Of a stretch of DNA of 64,000 nt, positions 8,687 through 16,687 are shown in pieces (position 1 is the stretch's first letter; every line of letters begins with the position of its first letter). The stretch is from Streptomyces sp. NBC_00554 (lineage in GTDB: Bacteria > Actinomycetota > Actinomycetes > Streptomycetales > Streptomycetaceae): NCBI RefSeq assembly GCF_041431135.1, contig NZ_CP107799.1:9502501-9566500 (forward strand). The letters run 5' to 3'. The notes under the pieces are model-generated. The model searched no databases, was not told the DNA's origin, and saw only the letters and a program-made list of their open reading frames with translations. The translations under genes and the position numbers were made by a program.

Positions 8687-9618
8687 GCTTCCAGCCCATC
8701 ACCCATCTGCGCCATGTCGACCTGGCCGTACCGGACTTCGCCACGCAGCGCGCCTTCTACGGCACCACCTGGGGCCTGACCGAGGTCGCGAACGACAGCG
8801 GTATCGCGTTCTTCGCCGCCGAGGGCAGCCCCGAGCAGTACATCGTCCGGATCCGCGAGGACGAGCGGAAGCGGATGGACCTGGTCGCGTTCGGCGCGGT
8901 CTCGCCGGCCGCCGTGGACGAGCTGCATGTACGGCTCGGCCGGGCAGGGATCCAACTCATCGGCGAACCAGAGGTGTTGGACACCCCGGGCGGCGGATAC
9001 GGCTTCCGTTTCTTCGACCCGGACGGGCGTGTCGTCGAGGTGTCCGCGGACGTCGAGACCCGTACCCATCGCAGGATCGAGGAGCGCGAGGCGATCCCCG
9101 TCCGGCTGTCGCACTGCGTGGTCAACTCCCAGGACCCGGAAGGGCTGCGGGACTTCTACGTCCAGCACCTCGGGTTCCGGCTCACCGACACCCTGTACTC
9201 GACGCACATGGGCGACCTCATGTACTTCCTGCGGTGCAGCCCCCTGCACCACTCCTTCGCCATCGCGCGCGGCCCCCATGTCTCCCTGCACCACGCCTCG
9301 TTCGAGATGCGCGGGGTCGAGGAGTACATGCGCGGCACCGGGCGCGCGCTGCGCGCCGGGACCCGCCTCACCTGGGGGCCCGGCCGGCATCTCGCGGGCG
9401 ACAACACCTTCGCGTACTTCCACGACCCGCACGGCAACACCGTCGAGTACACGACCGAACTCGCCGTACTCGAAGAGGACTTGTGGCACCCCGGCCGCCA
9501 TGACGTCGACGATCCGGTCACCCAGGACCAGTGGGGCACCGCCGACCCGATGAGCGAGTCGGTCGCCAAGGAGCAGTTCAACGACCCGGACGTGCTGTTC
9601 GTCGCTCCGCCGGTCTGA
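8683..9618 (+). CDS. Extradiol-type ring-cleavage dioxygenase (two VOC domains)
   Basis: 311 residues, two VOC/glyoxalase modules (about 5-125 and 138-262), the architecture of type I extradiol dioxygenases such as BphC. Iron ligands in the C-terminal module are His144 (RLSHCVV), His203 or His204 (SLHHASF) and Glu255 (NTVEYTTE), close to the His146/His210/Glu260 I recall for BphC. Second-shell His189/190, His236 (GRHLAGDN) and Tyr245 (YFHDPHGN) also fit. The expected reaction is Fe(II)-dependent meta-cleavage of a catechol or gentisate-like ring. ATGA overlap with the FAH gene couples them. This is the strongest evidence that the cluster degrades an aromatic compound. Confidence 0.88.
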   Translation: MSFQPITHLRHVDLAVPDFATQRAFYGTTWGLTEVANDSGIAFFAAEGSPEQYIVRIREDERKRMDLVAFGAVSPAAVDELHVRLGRAGIQLIGEPEVLDTPGGGYGFRFFDPDGRVVEVSADVETRTHRRIEEREAIPVRLSHCVVNSQDPEGLRDFYVQHLGFRLTDTLYSTHMGDLMYFLRCSPLHHSFAIARGPHVSLHHASFEMRGVEEYMRGTGRALRAGTRLTWGPGRHLAGDNTFAYFHDPHGNTVEYTTELAVLEEDLWHPGRHDVDDPVTQDQWGTADPMSESVAKEQFNDPDVLFVAPPV

Positions 9619-9647
9619 TCCGACTACCCCGCAGAAGGGCCGCAGTT

Positions 9648-10949
9648 GTGGCAACGATAATGAAGCAGGCCGTCCCGAAGGCCGAGGTCACCGCCTCGCT
9701 CGACCAGGTGCGCGAGACCGTGACGGGCGTCATCGCGGACGTCCGCGAGCGCGGTGACGCCGCCGTGCGCGCGTACTCCGAGAAGTTCGACAAGTGGAGC
9801 CCCGACTCCTTCCGGCTCTCCGCCGAGGAGATCGAGAAGATCGTCGCCTCGGTCCCGCAGCAGGTGATCGACGACATCCGGTTCGTGCAGGACCAGGTGC
9901 GCTCCTTCGCCCGCCACCAACTCGACTCCATGGGCGAGTTCGAGGTGGAGACACTGCCGGGCGTGCGGCTCGGGCAGAAGCACATCCCGGTGCGGGCGGC
10001 GGGCGCGTACATACCCGGTGGCCGCTACCCGCTGACCGCGTCCGCGCACATGACCATCGTGACGGCGAAGGTCGCCGGCGTCCCGCGCGTCGTCGCCTGT
10101 ACGCCGCCGATCCACGGCGAGATCCCGGCGGCCACCGTCGCCGCCGCGCACCTCGCGGGCGCGGACGAGATCTGGCTGCTCGGCGGGGTGCAGGCCGTCG
10201 CCGCGATGGCCGTCGGCACCGACACCATGCGGCCGGTCAACCTGATCGCCGGGCCCGGCAACGCGTACGTCGCCGAGGCGAAGCGGCAGCTCTTCGGCGA
10301 GATCGGGATCGACCTGTTCGCGGGCCCGACCGAGATCCTGGTCCTCGCCGACCAGGCCGCCGACCCCTTCGTCTGCGCCGTCGACCTGCTCTCCCAGGCC
10401 GAGCACGGTCCTGACTCCCCGGCCGTCCTCATCACCACCTCCCGGGAGGTGGCCGAGAAGACCATCGCCGAAGTGGAGCGCCTCCTGCCCGGCATGCCCA
10501 CGCGTGACTTCGCCGGGCCCGCCTGGCGCGACCACGGGCAGGTGCACGTCGTGGACACCGTCGACGAGATGTACGCGCTCGCCGACGAGTTCGCTTTCGA
10601 GCACGTGGAGGTCCTGACGGCCGAGCCGCGGCTGGCCCTGACACGCATGTCCCAGTACGGCGCTCTCTTCCTCGGCGAGGGCACCTGTGTGTCGTTCGGC
10701 GACAAGGTCATCGGGACGAACCATGTGCTCCCCACACGTGGTGCCGCCCGCTACACCGGCGGTCTGTGGGTGGGGAAATACCTCAAGACGGTGACGTACC
10801 AGGAGGTCACCGACACCGGGTCGCAGGAACTGCTCGGCCGGCTGTGCGGGCGCGCCTCGCGTGTCGAGCTGTTCGAGGGACACGCCCGCTCCGGTGACGT
10901 ACGGGCCGCGAAGGCCGCGGGCGACGAGTTGCCCTGGAACGGCGCATGA
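9648..10949 (+). CDS. Histidinol-dehydrogenase-like NAD-dependent alcohol dehydrogenase
   Basis: 433 residues, full HisD fold. Zinc-ligand region LLSQAEHGPDSP gives Gln250 and His253; the catalytic pair Glu318-His319 (FEHVEVL) matches the E. coli HisD Glu326-His327 pair. GGRYPLTASA and GPGNAYVAEAKR are family blocks. Catabolic paralogues of HisD, such as HpsN (sulfopropanediol 3-dehydrogenase), oxidise other alcohols to acids in two steps, and the operon context argues for that rather than histidine synthesis. GTG 9648 is chosen because AGAAGGG lies about 9 nt upstream; ATG 9660 is an alternative. It is coupled to the following SDR by ATGA. Confidence 0.87.
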   Translation: MATIMKQAVPKAEVTASLDQVRETVTGVIADVRERGDAAVRAYSEKFDKWSPDSFRLSAEEIEKIVASVPQQVIDDIRFVQDQVRSFARHQLDSMGEFEVETLPGVRLGQKHIPVRAAGAYIPGGRYPLTASAHMTIVTAKVAGVPRVVACTPPIHGEIPAATVAAAHLAGADEIWLLGGVQAVAAMAVGTDTMRPVNLIAGPGNAYVAEAKRQLFGEIGIDLFAGPTEILVLADQAADPFVCAVDLLSQAEHGPDSPAVLITTSREVAEKTIAEVERLLPGMPTRDFAGPAWRDHGQVHVVDTVDEMYALADEFAFEHVEVLTAEPRLALTRMSQYGALFLGEGTCVSFGDKVIGTNHVLPTRGAARYTGGLWVGKYLKTVTYQEVTDTGSQELLGRLCGRASRVELFEGHARSGDVRAAKAAGDELPWNGA

Positions 10950-11716
10950 CACTGCGCGGGCGTACGGCGCTGATCACGGGCGGCGGCGGACCGCTGGGGC
11001 GGGCCTTCGCGCTAGCCCTGGCGGGATCCGGCGCCAAGGTGATCCTCGTCGGCAGGAGCGAACAGGCGCTCGCGGACGCGGCGACCCGCGTGGTGAAGGA
11101 GGGCGGCCGGGCTCGTACGGCGGTGTGTGACGTCTCCGATCCTGAGTCGGTGAGCGCGCTGGCCACCGAACTCATCGACGAGGACGTCTCGTTGCTCGTC
11201 AACAACGCTGGCGTCGCGGGCCCGGTCAAGCCGCTCACCGACATCGATCCGGACGAGTGGGACGACGTGTTCGCGGCCAACGTACGCGGGGTGTACCTGC
11301 AGTGCCGGGCCTTCCTGCCGCCGATGATCGAGGCCGGGCACGGCGACATCGTGAACATTGCATCCGTGAGCGGCAAACGGCCGCTGCTCAACCGGACCCC
11401 GTACACCGCGTCCAAGATGGCGCTCCTCGGCCTGACCCGGACACTGGCGGGAGAGGTCGGGCCGTACGGCGTCTCCGTCAATTCCCTTTCCCCGGGCCCG
11501 GTTCGGGGCCCGCGCATGGACCGAAACTTTCGTCTGACCGCCGAGCTGACCGGCACCACCGTCGAGGCCGCCGAGCGGGACTTCGCCTCCCGCGCGGCCC
11601 TGAACCGGCTGGTGGAGGAGGACGAGGTCGCCCGGGCGCTGGTGGCGATGCTCGCCATGCCGGGCTTGTGCGGAGCGGACATCGATCTGTCGGCGGGGAT
11701 GATCGCACCCGCCTGA
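10946..11716 (+). CDS. SDR-family oxidoreductase
   Basis: 256 residues. ITGGGGPLG (residues 10-18) is the coenzyme-binding loop, NNAG is at 86-89, and the catalytic Ser140, Tyr153 and Lys157 (TPYTASK) are all present, so it should be an active NAD(P)-dependent dehydrogenase/reductase. Last gene of the rightward operon, with an ATGA overlap to the HisD-like gene and a strong terminator 20 nt after its stop. With the HisD-like enzyme it probably handles alcohol/ketone interconversion on the side chain of the substrate. Confidence 0.9.
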   Translation: MTLRGRTALITGGGGPLGRAFALALAGSGAKVILVGRSEQALADAATRVVKEGGRARTAVCDVSDPESVSALATELIDEDVSLLVNNAGVAGPVKPLTDIDPDEWDDVFAANVRGVYLQCRAFLPPMIEAGHGDIVNIASVSGKRPLLNRTPYTASKMALLGLTRTLAGEVGPYGVSVNSLSPGPVRGPRMDRNFRLTAELTGTTVEAAERDFASRAALNRLVEEDEVARALVAMLAMPGLCGADIDLSAGMIAPA

Positions 11717-11735
11717 CCGGATGCTCCAACCCGAC

Positions 11736-11769
11736 GGCGGGGCGGGTGACTTCGGTCGCCCACCCCGCC
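11736..11769 (+). terminator. Strong hairpin terminator of the rightward catabolic operon
   Basis: A 15-nt arm (11736-11750) pairs with 11755-11769 around a TTCG tetraloop, with one C-A mismatch and one G-U pair. A short TTT tail follows. It lies 20 nt downstream of the SDR stop. Confidence 0.85.
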
Positions 11770-11999
11770 TTTCCGCATGCCCTGTGGACACTCTGTGTGA
11801 CCGCCATGAAGCGGGCGGCCCGATCCGAAGCATCGGGCTCCGATATGCGTGCGCACGGCTCCTGTTCCCCGGTGTGCAGGGCTGATTCACTCCCTCGTGC
11901 GCACCTTCGGTGCCTCGGCCCGAGCCCTCGCCACCCTGTATCCGGCGGCCGGCCGGTCACCCTGCGCGACGGCGTACTCGAACCCTCGGAAGGCATGCA

Positions 12000-13907
12000 A
12001 TGACGCTGATCACCCGACGCTCGATCCTGATCGCAGGCACCGCCACGGCCGGCGCCCTGCTGGTTCCGGCGGCCTCGGCCACCGCCGCGCCGACGAGAAT
12101 CGCGTCCGGCACGAAGATCTCGGTCGGCTCCGGCGAGACATACGAACTCTCCACGACCACGCGCGTGAGCGAGCTGTCCATCGCCGAAGGCGGCAGGATC
12201 ACCGCGCCCGACGGCTACAGCGTCACGCTGACCGTCGACGGTGTGGAGACCGGCCAACTCCTCACCGAGACGGGCGGAACCGAGACGCTCATCTCGGCCG
12301 GCACGTATCGAGGTGCCGTCGTCCTCACTGTCGCGGAGGCCAACGCGGTGACGTACGAGACCCTCACGTTCCCGTTCCGGCAGGCCGTCTACGTCGGCGC
12401 CGACGGCGTGGTGACCGCGAAGTCGGTCCTCAGTAGCGTGCGCGGAGGCAAACTCACCAACACCCTCGCCAAAGGCGTCGCCATCACCTCGACCGGCGAG
12501 TGCTTTGACGGCGTCTTCGTGCAGAACGCCAGTTATACGCTCCAGAAGCCCGTCATCTCCCTGACAGGCAACGGCCGTTGCGACTTCGCGGGCTACGGCG
12601 CCGCGGTCGTAGGCACCGGCTCGTCCACCACGCTCGTCGTGGACGGCGCCCGGATAGCGACCAAGGGCGTGGTCCGCACCACCGTCATCGCCAACGACGG
12701 CGCCAACGTCATCGTGAAGAACTCCGAGCTCCGGGCGAGGAACGGCGTCCTGCCCGCCGACTACCAGGCGACCGTGGAGACCCCGTACATGGAGTCGGTG
12801 CCCTGGATGCTCGGCCTCGACGGCAACGTCCGCGCCACCAACCTGATCGGCGCGAACACCAAGGCCACGTACATCAACTCCTCGGTGTTCTCGGAGACTT
12901 GGGGAGCCCTGTCGGTGGAGGGCGGTCGCGGCCTCCAACTGACGGCGATCAACAGCAGTGTCGGCAACACGGGCACGTACGGCTACGGCACGTACGCCAT
13001 CGGGGACGCCACTGTCCGGGTCCTCGGCTCGCGGTTCGACGTCGGCAGCTACGCGACGATCATCGCGGGCCCCGCCGCTTCGGTCCACTACGGAGACAGC
13101 ACCAGGACAGCCGTTGCGGAACTCAACTCCTCGCTCGGACTCGGGCTGAGCGCAGCCGAGTTGGCCGCGCTCCCGGTCCGGAACACGGTCGTCAACTCCG
13201 GCCACTTCGGCTACATGTTCTTCGGCGCGGGCACGCTGAAGCTCGACGGTGGCACGGTCGTGAACTCCGAGAAGGCCACCTTCCTCAACAAGGGGCAGCA
13301 GACCGCGATCACCGTGGACGGCTCCGGCGGGGCCCGGCTCAACCCGCGCAACGGGATCATCCTGCAGATGATCGAGCTCGACGACCCGGGCCCGGTGAAC
13401 GTCGACGGCAAGATGCTCAACACCGGCGTCTACACCGAGCCCACGGGCGACCCGACGAAGGACTCCGCCTTCGACGTGACCGCCGTCCACACCGCCGACG
13501 GCGCCGCCACCTTCAGCTCCATCGCCCTGAAGGGCGACTTCTACAACGGCATGCGCAAGGGCAAGAACATGCTCCTCACCTTCGAGGACTCCACCGTCCA
13601 GGGCGTCATCTCGGCGACCGGGGCCAAGCACCACGTCAGCACGATCGACGCCTCGAACTTCTACGAGCTGGGCGAGGTCACCAACACCGTGCAGCCCGCC
13701 GTCAACAACGGCGTGGTCGTGCAGTTGAACAGCGGCTCGGCCTGGACGGTGACCGGCACGTCGTACCTGACCAAGCTGGCCCTCGCCGCCGGCGCGGCCG
13801 TGCGGGCGCCGCGCGGCAAGTCCGTGACCATGACGGTCGACGGCACGGCGACCGCCGTCGAGCCGGGCGGCACCTACTCCGGGGCGATCGTCCTGACCGT
13901 TCAGTGA
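12000..13907 (+). CDS. Exported beta-helix-type protein with duplicated terminal modules
   Basis: 635 residues. The N-terminus TRRSILIAGTATAGALLVPA is a Tat-like signal (twin Arg at 6-7, cleavage near AAP at 30), so the protein is exported. The long middle has beta-solenoid character: short G/N/T/V-rich rungs with repeated VVNSG, INSS and ASN elements, as in pectate-lyase-like folds. A module of about 55 residues occurs twice: residues 55-112 (RITAPDGYSVTLTVDG ... GTYRGAVVLTV) and about 586-635 (VRAPRGKSVTMTVDG ... GTYSGAIVLTV). No catalytic residues are recognised. ATG 12000 follows GGAAGG by 6 nt. Monocistronic, flanked by terminators on both sides. Confidence 0.8.
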   Translation: MTLITRRSILIAGTATAGALLVPAASATAAPTRIASGTKISVGSGETYELSTTTRVSELSIAEGGRITAPDGYSVTLTVDGVETGQLLTETGGTETLISAGTYRGAVVLTVAEANAVTYETLTFPFRQAVYVGADGVVTAKSVLSSVRGGKLTNTLAKGVAITSTGECFDGVFVQNASYTLQKPVISLTGNGRCDFAGYGAAVVGTGSSTTLVVDGARIATKGVVRTTVIANDGANVIVKNSELRARNGVLPADYQATVETPYMESVPWMLGLDGNVRATNLIGANTKATYINSSVFSETWGALSVEGGRGLQLTAINSSVGNTGTYGYGTYAIGDATVRVLGSRFDVGSYATIIAGPAASVHYGDSTRTAVAELNSSLGLGLSAAELAALPVRNTVVNSGHFGYMFFGAGTLKLDGGTVVNSEKATFLNKGQQTAITVDGSGGARLNPRNGIILQMIELDDPGPVNVDGKMLNTGVYTEPTGDPTKDSAFDVTAVHTADGAATFSSIALKGDFYNGMRKGKNMLLTFEDSTVQGVISATGAKHHVSTIDASNFYELGEVTNTVQPAVNNGVVVQLNSGSAWTVTGTSYLTKLALAAGAAVRAPRGKSVTMTVDGTATAVEPGGTYSGAIVLTVQ

Positions 13908-13932
13908 GCGATCTCTGACGCCCCACGGGGGA

Positions 13933-13958
13933 GCCCGGCATCCCACGGGATGCCGGGC
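13933..13958. terminator. Bidirectional hairpin terminator
   Basis: GCCCGGCATCC and its complement form an 11-bp perfect stem around CACG between the convergent beta-helix and GH13 genes. It ends 17 nt from the GH13 stop, so it can serve both. Confidence 0.8.
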
Positions 13959-13974
13959 ACCGGTCTGCGCCGGG

Positions 13975-15576
13975 CTATCGGCCGAGGTCGAAAATCCCGT
14001 ACGCGAAGCCTTCCGCGGCGACGGTCCCGCCGTCGACCCGGACGCCGGACACCTCCAGAGGCCGTGGCGCCACCGGGATGTCGTACGCGTAACTCACGGC
14101 ATTCCGCTGCGGATTGACGACGACGAGGTACCGCCCGCCCCGTACGTACACGAACGGGTAGCCGGCATGCAGGACCTCCACCGAGCCGCCGGAGCCGAGT
14201 TCCGGTGTCGCTGTGCGCAGGGCGATGAGGCGGCGTACGAAATGGAGCAGCGAGGTCTCGTCGGCACGCTGTGCCGCGACCGTGGGGCGGGCGGGCGCCG
14301 GATCGAGCGGGAGGTAGAGACGGTCGGCCGGGGCGGTGGAGAAGCCCGCGTTCGGGCCGTCGTCCCACTGCATCGGGGTGCGGGAGCCCGCGCGGTTGTA
14401 GCGCGGGCCCAGCACGCTGCCCTCCTTGTCGGGGAGGCCCGGGACGTAGCGCATGCCGATCTCGTCGCCGTAGTAGATCGCCGGAAGAGTCGGCCAGGTG
14501 AGCTGGAAGGCGAAGGCGGCGGGGAGCTGTTCGGCCGTGCGGGGGCCGCAGTTGAGGCGGGAGAAGTCGTGGTTGGCGGTCGGGAGGGAGATGAAGCCGC
14601 TGTCGGCCACGGCGGCCGACGCCTTGCGCCAGGCTTCGACGAACAGGCCCGGCGTGCCCTGGCCGCTCGGGTCGAAGAAGCAGTCGAGCGGGTCCCAGGA
14701 CTCGTTGACCGTGCCCTCGCTGTTGCTCCAGAGCGACCGCAGCGCGCGACCGTCGGTGGGGCCGCCGAACTGGAGGAAGAAGTCCGTGTGGAAGCCCGCC
14801 GGAATCGACACCTCCGGCTCGCCCCACTCCGAGAGCAGCACCGCGTCCGGATGCGTGTCGTCCAGCCAGTGGCGCAGCTCCGTCCAGATCCTGGCCGTCT
14901 CGGTCTTGTCGGGGTCGTCCTTGACGAGCGACGCGGCCATGTCGACACGGAACCCGGACAGACCGAGCCCCAGCCAGTGGTCCATGACCGCACCCAGAGC
15001 CGCACGGTTGGCGCGCGGGCCCTCGGCGTCGACCGGCTGACGCCAGGGCTCGGCCGGATTCTCCTGCGCGTAGCCGAAGTTGAGGGCGGGCTGAAAGGCG
15101 AAGAAGTTCGGCAGGTAGGCGCCGGGGCGGGTGCCGGGGGAGTCGACGAAGCCGTCGGGGCGGCCTCCGTCAGGACCCTCGGCCGCCCAGATGTACCGGT
15201 CGTCGGCCGGGTCGTTCGCCGAGGCCGTGAACCAGGGGTGCTGGTCGGAGGTGTGACCGGCCACAAGGTCCAGCAGTACGCGGATGCCGTGGCTGCCCGC
15301 CTCGTCGACGAGCTTGGCGAGGTCGTCGTTCGAGCCGTAGCGGGGCGCGACGTTCAAGTAGTCGGAGACGTCGTATCCGGCGTCCCGGAACGGTGAGACG
15401 AAACAGGGGTTGAGCCAGACGGTGTTGACGCCCAGCCACGCGAGGTGGTCGAGGCGCTCGGCGATTCCGTCGAAGTCGCCGATGCCGTCGCCGTTCGAGT
15501 CGGCGAACGACTGCGGATAGATCTGGTAGAAGACGGCGTCGGCCAGCCAGCTGGGAGCGGGGCGGAACGAAGTCAT
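13975..15576 (-). CDS. GH13 alpha-glucosidase / alpha-amylase family glycosidase
   Basis: 533 residues, alpha-amylase superfamily TIM barrel. The catalytic triad is visible: nucleophile Asp212 (GFRVDMAA), acid/base Glu250 (LLSEWGEPE) and transition-state stabiliser Asp337 (TANHDFSR). VFYQIYPQSFADSNGDGIGD is typical of oligo-1,6-glucosidase, alpha-glucosidase and trehalose-synthase relatives. No signal peptide, so it acts on imported oligosaccharides. ATG 15576 (MTSFRPAPSW) is chosen; the same frame stays open far upstream but that part is antisense to other genes. It is divergent from the methyltransferase gene, 54 nt apart. Sub-family (alpha-1,4 versus alpha-1,6) is not decided. Confidence 0.9.
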   Translation of the reverse strand: MTSFRPAPSWLADAVFYQIYPQSFADSNGDGIGDFDGIAERLDHLAWLGVNTVWLNPCFVSPFRDAGYDVSDYLNVAPRYGSNDDLAKLVDEAGSHGIRVLLDLVAGHTSDQHPWFTASANDPADDRYIWAAEGPDGGRPDGFVDSPGTRPGAYLPNFFAFQPALNFGYAQENPAEPWRQPVDAEGPRANRAALGAVMDHWLGLGLSGFRVDMAASLVKDDPDKTETARIWTELRHWLDDTHPDAVLLSEWGEPEVSIPAGFHTDFFLQFGGPTDGRALRSLWSNSEGTVNESWDPLDCFFDPSGQGTPGLFVEAWRKASAAVADSGFISLPTANHDFSRLNCGPRTAEQLPAAFAFQLTWPTLPAIYYGDEIGMRYVPGLPDKEGSVLGPRYNRAGSRTPMQWDDGPNAGFSTAPADRLYLPLDPAPARPTVAAQRADETSLLHFVRRLIALRTATPELGSGGSVEVLHAGYPFVYVRGGRYLVVVNPQRNAVSYAYDIPVAPRPLEVSGVRVDGGTVAAEGFAYGIFDLGR

Positions 15577-15617
15577 GAAGTGGACCTTAGACCGGCGCGT
15601 GAGGCACGCGCTGCCCC

Positions 15618-15623
15618 TATGCT
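15618..15623 (+). promoter_or_regulatory. Leaderless-type -10 element of the methyltransferase gene
   Basis: TATGCT ends 7 nt before ATG 15631, the spacing expected when transcription starts at or next to the first codon. There is no ribosome-binding site upstream of that ATG, which supports 15631 over the in-frame ATG 15619. Confidence 0.55.
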
Positions 15624-15630
15624 GAGCGCG

Positions 15631-16521
15631 ATGTTCACCCCGCAAGGTCCCACCCTCCGCGAACTGGCCGTGCAGGCCCTGTCGTCCGTCGAGCACGGCT
15701 ACGACCTGCTCGCACCGAAGTTCGACCACACCCCGTTCCGGACACCGGACTCGATCCTCGATGCCGTGGCAACGGCACTGGACCGGATCGGCCCCTTCGA
15801 CCGTGGACTCGACCTGTGCTGCGGCACCGGCGCGGGCATGGAGGTGCTCCGCGAGCTGTGCCGGGAGAGCGTCACCGGGGTCGACATCAGCGCGGGGATG
15901 CTGACGGTGGGGCGGGGGCGCGTGGATGCGGCTCGCGCGCGGGAGCGCGGCGAGGCCGAAGTGCCGGGGCGTGGGGAAGCCGAAGTGCCGGGGCGTGGGG
16001 AAGCCAAGGCGCCGGAGAATGGCGGAGCCAATGCGCCGGAGCGTGGCGAAGCCAAGACGCCGGGGCGTGCGCTTCCCGACGGCGCGCCGCGTGTCGGATG
16101 GGTGCGCGGTGACGCCCGTGCCCTGCCCTTCGCGCCCGTCTTCGACCTGGTGGTGAGCTTCGGGGCGTTCGGCCATTTCCTGCCGCGTGAGCTGCCGGGG
16201 CTCTTCGCCGAGGTCCACTCCGTGCTGAGGCCGGGCGGGCGCTTCGCGTTTCCGATCATGGCTCCGCCCCGGCCGAGCTCGCCCGCGTACTGGGCCCTGC
16301 TGGCCTTCGACCTGGTGATGCGGGTGCGCAACGCTGTCTGGCGTCCGCCGTTCGTCATGTACTACCGGGCGTTCCGGCTCGACGATGTACGCCGGGAACT
16401 GGAGCGGGCCGGGTTCGAGGTCGAGTTGCACGCCCTGCCCGAGTTCGGCCGACGCCCGGACGACAGCCCGCGGTGCCGGATGGTCGTGGCCACGCGGGTA
16501 AGCGGTCCGACGTCCGCGTAG
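15631..16521 (+). CDS. Class I SAM-dependent methyltransferase with repetitive insert
   Basis: 296 residues. SAM motif I is DLCCGTGAG (61-69), the acidic motif VDISAGM follows at 85-91, and motif IV/V regions are FDLVVSFGAFGHF and LRPGGRFAFPI. Between the second and third strands sits a low-complexity insert, residues 105-144, made of five 8-residue repeats (GRGEAEVP, GRGEAKAP, ERGEAKTP and variants) encoded by a 24-bp minisatellite. The insert is charged and Pro/Gly-rich and should loop out of the fold. The substrate is unknown. Start chosen from the leaderless -10 element. Likely cytoplasmic; no operon partner. Confidence 0.85.
   Translation: MFTPQGPTLRELAVQALSSVEHGYDLLAPKFDHTPFRTPDSILDAVATALDRIGPFDRGLDLCCGTGAGMEVLRELCRESVTGVDISAGMLTVGRGRVDAARARERGEAEVPGRGEAEVPGRGEAKAPENGGANAPERGEAKTPGRALPDGAPRVGWVRGDARALPFAPVFDLVVSFGAFGHFLPRELPGLFAEVHSVLRPGGRFAFPIMAPPRPSSPAYWALLAFDLVMRVRNAVWRPPFVMYYRAFRLDDVRRELERAGFEVELHALPEFGRRPDDSPRCRMVVATRVSGPTSA
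15943..16070 (+). repeat. 24-bp in-frame minisatellite, about 5.3 copies
   Basis: Copies start at 15943, 15967, 15991, 16015 and 16039, with a partial sixth to 16070. The consensus opens with GGGCGTGGGGAAGCC and closes with GCCG. Copies 2 and 3 are nearly identical and copy 4 is most diverged. The 24-nt unit keeps the methyltransferase frame. Confidence 0.9.
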
Positions 16522-16573
16522 GTACCTCAGCTCAGGTCGACTGGTTGGAGCGCACGCTCGCCTTGGTGAGGGT

Positions 16574-16647
16574 TTGGTTTTCCAACTCTTGAGGCTATAG
16601 TGAGTCTGCTTTTCAAACTTGCTGAATCGAGTTCTCAAACTTGATAA
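16574..16647 (+). promoter_or_regulatory. Promoter with three phased operator-like repeats, upstream of the thioesterase
   Basis: An AT-rich island in otherwise GC-rich DNA. Repeats TTTTCCAACTCTTGAG (16578), TTTTCAAACTTGCTGA (16610) and TTCTCAAACTTGATAA (16632) share a TCAAACTTGA core, itself a TCAA/TTGA inverted repeat. They start 32 and 22 bp apart, i.e. about three and two helical turns, so all face the same side. TATAGT (16596-16601) is a good -10, with TTGGTT (16574) 16 bp upstream as a weak -35. A repressor bound here would cover the promoter. Confidence 0.55.
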
Positions 16648-16687
16648 CTCGAGCCCCATACGGAACCCGACCGTGCGAGGAAACGCG

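Noticed and set aside
11478..13946. 822-codon open frame on the minus strand
   Set aside because: It is antisense to the beta-helix protein gene; composition is that of a GC-rich shadow frame, and the plus-strand protein has a signal peptide, RBS and terminators.
15943..16070. CRISPR-like array
   Set aside because: The 24-bp units abut without spacers, diverge gradually and stay in the methyltransferase frame.
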